A stretch of 64,000 nt of DNA. Origin: Dehalococcoidia bacterium (GTDB taxonomy: Bacteria > Chloroflexota > Dehalococcoidia > Lucifugimonadales > HRBIN23). Shown piece by piece: positions 59,934 through 64,000 of this stretch (the stretch's first letter is position 1; each line of letters begins with the position of its first letter). The notes below the pieces were generated by a model. The model was not told where the DNA came from and made no database searches. It was given only the letters and a program-made list of their open reading frames with translations. The position numbers and the translations under genes are program-made. The stretch covers positions 24,331 through 88,330 of the forward strand of contig JANXCH010000003.1 in NCBI GenBank assembly GCA_025060295.1, given 5' to 3'.

Positions 59934-60850
59934 CGCGGGTCGCCCACGCAGTGCACCGGCTCCTCGGGGAAGTCGGGCGTTTCCACCTGAATGGTAGCGT
60001 GGTCAATGCCGAACTGGTGCTTCAAGTGCTCCCGCACCTGCACCAACAGGTCTTTGCTATCGCCCCGCTCCACCACCAGGTGCCCGCTCATGGCCACAAA
60101 CCCCGTGGACAGCGTCCACACATGTAAATCATGGACACCCACAACACCCGGCAAGCGCAAAAGGCTCTCCCGCACCCGCTGCAGGTCAATGTGGGTGGGC
60201 ACCGCCTCCAGAAGGATATCGGTGGTCGTGCGCAACAGGCGCACCACCGACACCACCAGGATGGCGGCGATGGCTAAACTGGCGATGGGGTCGGCCAGGT
60301 GCCACCCCTTCCAGAGAATCAAGACCCCCGCCGTCAGCACCCCCACGCTTCCCAAGGCGTCGCCCAGCACGTGCAGGAGCACCCCTTGCACATTGATAGT
60401 GCGCTGGCTCTGTCGCGCCAGAAGCAGAGCCACCGTGAGGTTGGCCAGCAAGCCCACCAGGGCGATGCCCAGCATCGGCCCGCCCAGCACAGGGGGCGGG
60501 TGGCGCAGGCGGTGCAGAGCCTCAAAAACGATGTACCCCACAACCCCCAACAGCAGCAGGCCATTGGCCAGAGCCGCCAGCACCTCGGCGCGGTAGTAGC
60601 CCCAGGAGTGACGCATCGTCGGAGGGCGGATGGCGAACCAGGCCGCCACCACCGCCATCCCCGTGGCCACCACATCGGTCAACATATGCCCTGCGTCGGC
60701 CAGTAGGGCCAGGCTCCCCGTCAGGATGCCCCCCACCACCTCCGCCAGCAGGAAGGTGCCCGTTATCCCCAGGGCCAGCAGCAAGACCCTTTGGCTCTGC
60801 CGGCGTGCCACCTGGTTACCGTTGACTGGGGCAGTGCGGGGCGTCTCCAC
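59921..60850 (-). CDS. czcD: Cation diffusion facilitator (Zn/Cd/Co exporter)
   Basis: CDF transporter of 309 residues with six transmembrane helices. The metal sites are LLADAGHMLTDVVA (helix 2) and LLHVLGDALGSVGVL (helix 5), the HxxxD type that selects zinc. A cytoplasmic C-terminal domain (VGVHDLHVWTLSTGFVAMSG) is typical of CzcD/ZitB. It exports zinc or related ions in exchange for protons. It leads the two-gene unit with the DUF1461 protein. Confidence 0.93.
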   Translation of the reverse strand: METPRTAPVNGNQVARRQSQRVLLLALGITGTFLLAEVVGGILTGSLALLADAGHMLTDVVATGMAVVAAWFAIRPPTMRHSWGYYRAEVLAALANGLLLLGVVGYIVFEALHRLRHPPPVLGGPMLGIALVGLLANLTVALLLARQSQRTINVQGVLLHVLGDALGSVGVLTAGVLILWKGWHLADPIASLAIAAILVVSVVRLLRTTTDILLEAVPTHIDLQRVRESLLRLPGVVGVHDLHVWTLSTGFVAMSGHLVVERGDSKDLLVQVREHLKHQFGIDHATIQVETPDFPEEPVHCVGDPRCLP

Positions 60851-60964
60851 GGCTCGCCTCGCCTTTTACCCTATAAGCAACCCCACCCCCACGTCAAGGC
60901 GAGGGCAGCCTGCCGTCTTGACACCCTTCCCCTGGCCCTCTAGGGTAACTCCCAGGAGGTATGC

Positions 60965-61813
60965 ATGAGCACCATCCGCCGTCTGCTCCAGGGAGCCATT
61001 GACATCCACGTGCACTTCGCCCCTGACCCCCGGGTGGAGCGGCGCTCCGATGCTTTAGAGGTGGCCCAATATGCCAAAGCCCAGGGTATGCGGGGCCTGG
61101 TCCTGAAAAGCCACGAATACCCCACCGCCCCTGTCGCTTACACCGTCGCCCAGGTGGTGCAAGGGATCGAGCTATATGGGGGGCTTTCCCTAGACGAGGA
61201 GGTTGGGGGCCTCAACCCGGTGGCGGTGGAGGCGTCCGCCCGCATGGGGGCCAAGGTGGTGTGGTTCCCCACCTTCTCGGCCAAGGCGTGGCGGGAACCT
61301 GTCGGAGAGAAGGGGGGCATTCGCATCCTGGACGACAGAGGGCGCTTGGTGCCCCCGGTGCACCACATTCTGGAAATCACCCGCCACTACGATATGGTGC
61401 TGGCCACGGGGCACATCGGCGTGGACGAGACCTTCGCCCTGGTGGAGGAGGCGCGGCGGGTGGGCATCGGGCGCATCGTCATCACCCACGCCTCCAGCAT
61501 GACGCCCCGCACGGGCCTGACGGTGGAGCATCAGAAGCGCCTGGCCCAGATGGGGGCCTACATTGAGCACTGCGTCCACGCCATGATGCCCACCACCTTG
61601 CGCATCCCCCCGTCCGAGATCGCCCAGCAGATCCGGGCCGTGGGGGAGGAGCACTGCATCCTGAGCACCGATTTCGGCCAGGCTTTCCACCCCATTGCGC
61701 CGGAGGGACTGCGCATGGGCATCGCCTGGCTGTTGGGAGCGGGCCTGAGCGTGGAGGCAGTGGAGCAACTGGTGAAGTACAACCCCGCCCGCCTGTTGGG
61801 CCTGGGGGGGTAA
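60965..61813 (+). CDS. DUF6282-family metal-dependent hydrolase-like protein
   Basis: TIM-barrel hydrolase-like protein of 282 residues. The metal-binding start is AIDIHVHFAPDP (HxH at about 15-17). Further candidates are GLVLKSHEYPT, VLATGHIGVDE, IVITHAS and LSTDFGQ, which follow the order of amidohydrolase/PHP metal ligands. The substrate is unknown. CAGGAGGT stands before ATG 60965. Confidence 0.8.
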   Translation: MSTIRRLLQGAIDIHVHFAPDPRVERRSDALEVAQYAKAQGMRGLVLKSHEYPTAPVAYTVAQVVQGIELYGGLSLDEEVGGLNPVAVEASARMGAKVVWFPTFSAKAWREPVGEKGGIRILDDRGRLVPPVHHILEITRHYDMVLATGHIGVDETFALVEEARRVGIGRIVITHASSMTPRTGLTVEHQKRLAQMGAYIEHCVHAMMPTTLRIPPSEIAQQIRAVGEEHCILSTDFGQAFHPIAPEGLRMGIAWLLGAGLSVEAVEQLVKYNPARLLGLGG

Positions 61814-61885
61814 GGGATGGGCAACCCAGTGCTACGCCTGGCGCGGGGGCAAAGGGGAAACGCCGATCCCCTGGGGGGATAGGCC

Positions 61886-62638
61886 ATGAAGTGGAGCGAT
61901 GTCATAGAGAAGGTGTTACACGAGAATAAGGGTGTCGCTTCCCTCCATATCCTCTACGAGAGGGCAGCACAGTATCGACGCCTGCCCACGGGGGACTGGC
62001 GCAAGACTTTGCGGGGCGTTCTCTACCGCGAGGTGAAGCGAGGCCGCTTTGCCAAGGTGGGGCTGGGCGTCTATGCGTTGCCCTCCCTCACGGCACCGCA
62101 GCCCTCCGCCTATACCTATGCTTTACGAGGCCAGAGCGTTGAAGAGTACTTCCACAGCCTAAAGGGGGACCTCCACAGCACTATAGAGGGCATGCTCCTG
62201 GAGATAGGGAACTTCCTCGAATATCACACCTATACAGCCGATACCAACCGATATTTTGACAATAAGCCTCTACGGGACCTATGCACACTCCATCAAATTC
62301 CCGATTTCACTTACCCAGATATGAAAAAGCGTGTTGCCCGTTGTGATGTCATCTGGTTCACACGCTCCTCACACCCCTTCCCCAAATATGTGTTTGAAGT
62401 GGAGATAACCACCGATTTCACCAACTCTATGCTCAAGATGTTTGAGTTGAAAGATTTTGATGTGCGCCTGGTCTTGGTGGCCTCCGAGAGGCGCTCCGCG
62501 CTCTTTCACCAACGCTTGTCCCAGGAGCCCTTCGCCAGCGTGCGCTCCAAGTTCCACTTTCGCTCCTTTGAAATGGTCGGCAAATTCTATTTCAACTGCG
62601 TTGAGCACTATGAACTCAAAAGCACTTTCCTGCCGTAA
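61886..62638 (+). CDS. wHTH protein with nuclease-like C-terminal domain
   Basis: Protein of 250 residues. The first 75 residues form a winged-helix HARE/HB1-like domain (SLHILYERAAQYRRLP...LYREVKRGRFAKVGLGVYALP). The C-terminal part has RCDVIWFTRSS, then KYVFEVEITTDFTNSMLKMF, a D...EVE pattern compatible with a PD-(D/E)xK fold; the Lys is not in the normal place. The DNA is AT-richer than its neighbours from about 62200. It may be a solitary restriction-like protein. No methylase is adjacent. Confidence 0.6.
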   Translation: MKWSDVIEKVLHENKGVASLHILYERAAQYRRLPTGDWRKTLRGVLYREVKRGRFAKVGLGVYALPSLTAPQPSAYTYALRGQSVEEYFHSLKGDLHSTIEGMLLEIGNFLEYHTYTADTNRYFDNKPLRDLCTLHQIPDFTYPDMKKRVARCDVIWFTRSSHPFPKYVFEVEITTDFTNSMLKMFELKDFDVRLVLVASERRSALFHQRLSQEPFASVRSKFHFRSFEMVGKFYFNCVEHYELKSTFLP

Positions 62639-62728
62639 ACCAAACCCTCTGGGGCAGCCTTTGGCTATCCCCGCAAGAGGCCGGTGCTCACCTGCATCTC
62701 CCTTCGCCCTCTGGGGCCCAGTTCCCCC

Positions 62729-62953
62729 CTACTCCCTCAGCGGAATCTGCCCCCAGGTTACCCCCTCCGGATGAGGGTACAGCCCCTTCTCCTGCACCAG
62801 TTGCCGAATTTTCGTCAACGGCGCATTCACCTCCTCCGTAACGAGCACCCAATCCGGCGCCTCCGGCCACCAATAGGGGGAGGTGATCCGCACCACCTTC
62901 CCATCCTTAATGTTCAAATAGATCCCAAACTTCCGTACCGTCGGCTGGGTCAT
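62729..62953 (-). CDS. Hypothetical 74-residue protein
   Basis: Starts at ATG 62953 with GAGGATGAG upstream. It is a compact alpha/beta-like protein (KFGIYLNIKDGKVVRITSPY, EVNAPLTKIRQLVQEKGLYP). No family is recognised and there is no export signal. It is downstream of the plsC gene on the same strand with a 31-base gap. Confidence 0.65.
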   Translation of the reverse strand: MTQPTVRKFGIYLNIKDGKVVRITSPYWWPEAPDWVLVTEEVNAPLTKIRQLVQEKGLYPHPEGVTWGQIPLRE

Positions 62954-62984
62954 AGGCTCATCCTCCTCGGTGCAGCGGTATCGC

Positions 62985-63662
62985 CTACAAGCGCTCAGAC
63001 ACCACACTTCTCTCTGCTCGGGTGCCCACCCCCCCATACACACCTCGATAGGCGGGGGGCAACAGCAGAGCCACCCGCTCCATGACCATATCCGTCAATG
63101 CCTGCATCTGCTCCCGGGACAGACGCCCCTCCACCACGGGCAGGGTGAAGGGCTGGCCGATGCGCACCCGAATGCGCCCCGTGGGAAAGGCCACCCGCCA
63201 CAACGGCCCCAGGTGCTCCGTGCCCGTGATCCCCACGGGCAGAATCGGTGCCCCCGACCGCAGGGCCAGCACCGCCAGCCCAGGCTGGCCCCTGCGCATC
63301 CCCCCGCGGGGGTTGCGATGCCCCTCCGGGAACACCACCAGGGTGCCATCCCGCTGCAAAAGGCGCAATGCCCACAGCATAGCGGGTGTATCCGCCCCGT
63401 CCCTGTCCACCGGGTAGGCCCCATACGCCCGCAAAAAGGCCCCCAACCCGAAGCGAAACAGGGTGCGCTTGGCCACGAAGCGCAAGCGCCGAGGGATGCT
63501 CACCGCAAGCAGGGGCGGGTCCAGGTTGCTCAGATGGTTGGCCACCACAAGCAACGGCCCAAAGAGGGGCACATTCTCCCGCCCCTCCACCTGCCAGTCG
63601 GCGAACCAGGTGAGCACCCGTCGGAACGCCCCGTTGGACACCCGATAGGCCCAATCAGCCAC
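62985..63662 (-). CDS. plsC: 1-Acyl-sn-glycerol-3-phosphate acyltransferase
   Basis: Lysophosphatidic acid acyltransferase of 225 residues. The catalytic motif is VVANHLSNLDPP (NHxxxxD, about 42-47) and the substrate motif FPEGHRNPRGG. It makes phosphatidic acid. Its start lies inside the end of cmk (8-base overlap). The cmk-plsC order is common in bacteria. Confidence 0.93.
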   Translation of the reverse strand: MADWAYRVSNGAFRRVLTWFADWQVEGRENVPLFGPLLVVANHLSNLDPPLLAVSIPRRLRFVAKRTLFRFGLGAFLRAYGAYPVDRDGADTPAMLWALRLLQRDGTLVVFPEGHRNPRGGMRRGQPGLAVLALRSGAPILPVGITGTEHLGPLWRVAFPTGRIRVRIGQPFTLPVVEGRLSREQMQALTDMVMERVALLLPPAYRGVYGGVGTRAERSVVSERL

Positions 63663-64000
63663 GGCCCTCCCCCCACCGCTGGTGTGCCAAAGCCAAAATC
63701 TTCTGCACCACCTCGTCTATAGTATACGGGTCGGTGTCCAAAAGGACAGCATCAGGGGCCGGCTGCAAGGGGGAGACGGCGCGGGTGGAATCCCGTCGGT
63801 CGCGCTCCTCCAAGGAGCGGCGCACCTCCTCCAGCGAAAAAGAGGCGGAGTTGGAGGAGGCCTGCAGTTCCCGCCACCGCCGCATGGCGCGCGTCTCCAC
63901 CGAGGCTAACAGGAACACCTTCAACGGCGCATCGGGGAGCACCACCGTCCCGATGTCCCGCCCCGCCACAATGATGTTCCCCTCCTGGGCCAAAGCCCGC
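63655..64000 (-). CDS. cmk: Cytidylate kinase, C-terminal part
   Basis: The right window edge cuts this gene; about 114 C-terminal residues remain. The stretch NIIVAGRDIGTVVLPDAPLKVFL is the CMP kinase motif. RRDSTRAVSPLQPAPDAVLLDTD is the CMP/ATP-lid region and its end. It phosphorylates CMP and dCMP. It overlaps plsC. Confidence 0.95.
   Translation of the reverse strand, partial: RALAQEGNIIVAGRDIGTVVLPDAPLKVFLLASVETRAMRRWRELQASSNSASFSLEEVRRSLEERDRRDSTRAVSPLQPAPDAVLLDTDPYTIDEVVQKILALAHQRWGEGRG

Overview
The window is a 64 kb piece of a GC-rich bacterial chromosome with tightly packed genes, ribosome-binding sites of the GGAGG type, frequent GTG and TTG starts, and stop/start overlaps (ATGA, GTGA, TTGA). 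The gene content suggests an uncultured Chloroflexota member (Dehalococcoidia-like). The clues are a T-box leader on a type 2 ileS, an inferred SOS box of the GAACNNNNGTTC type, a chelatase-like AAA+/VWA pair, a CxxC zinc-ribbon protein, and a FtsZ outside a dcw cluster. This placement is inference; no rRNA or other decisive marker lies in the window. Both ends are cut inside genes (mmsA-like at the left, cmk at the right).

Layout. 1-430: end of a semialdehyde dehydrogenase and tRNA-Asn. 572-8068: an eleven-gene Mrp/Mbh-type cation:proton antiporter operon with a split MrpA and three large antiporter-like subunits. 8109-9705: a type II restriction-modification pair (beta-class methyltransferase and ThaI-like nuclease). 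9718-18316: purL, a flippase-like membrane protein, a family III CoA-transferase, MTA phosphorylase, rhodanese, THEP1-type NTPase, and a phosphotransferase-kinase fusion. 18329-22790 (minus): System I cytochrome c maturation genes (ccmH, ccmF, ccmI-like, a membrane-anchored protein, ccmG/tlpA). 22883-25087: an MMPL/RND exporter, followed by a frameshifted remnant of a peptide ABC permease. 25539-30282 (minus): a VWA protein and an AAA+ ATPase with a DNA methyltransferase gene between them. 30397-34257: signal peptidase, D-aminoacylase-like amidohydrolase, HtrA protease and ribosomal protein L25. 34351-37965 (minus): ileS under a T-box. 38027-42034: a Na/Ca-exchanger-family protein, a GreA-like factor, a zinc ribbon, tRNA-Ser and alcohol dehydrogenase.

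42158-44784: sucC and sucD, separated by about 570 bases without a convincing gene. 44744-47510 (minus): a six-gene phage-derived cassette with a large terminase and a holin-like protein but no capsid or portal gene. It is headed by a perfect palindrome matching the LexA (SOS) box. 47655-54764: aspartyl protease, inositol monophosphatase, trpS, hicBA, and the leucine genes leuC, leuD and leuB interspersed with a coiled-coil membrane protein, a tiny Cys-rich protein and a proteasome-like Ntn hydrolase. 54937-64000: a membrane-fused molybdopterin oxidoreductase, rsmI, a tail-less ftsZ, an FmdB zinc ribbon, a His-rich membrane protein facing a CDF metal exporter, a DUF6282 hydrolase, an AT-richer wHTH/nuclease-like gene, plsC and cmk.

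How the genes work together: the Mrp-type complex, the CDF and CaCA exchangers handle ions; the Ccm genes mature c-type cytochromes for respiration; sucCD, leuBCD, purL and mtnP are core metabolism. Accessory DNA appears at four places: the ThaI-like R-M pair, the methyltransferase inside the AAA/VWA operon, the terminase cassette, and the nuclease-like gene near 62 kb.
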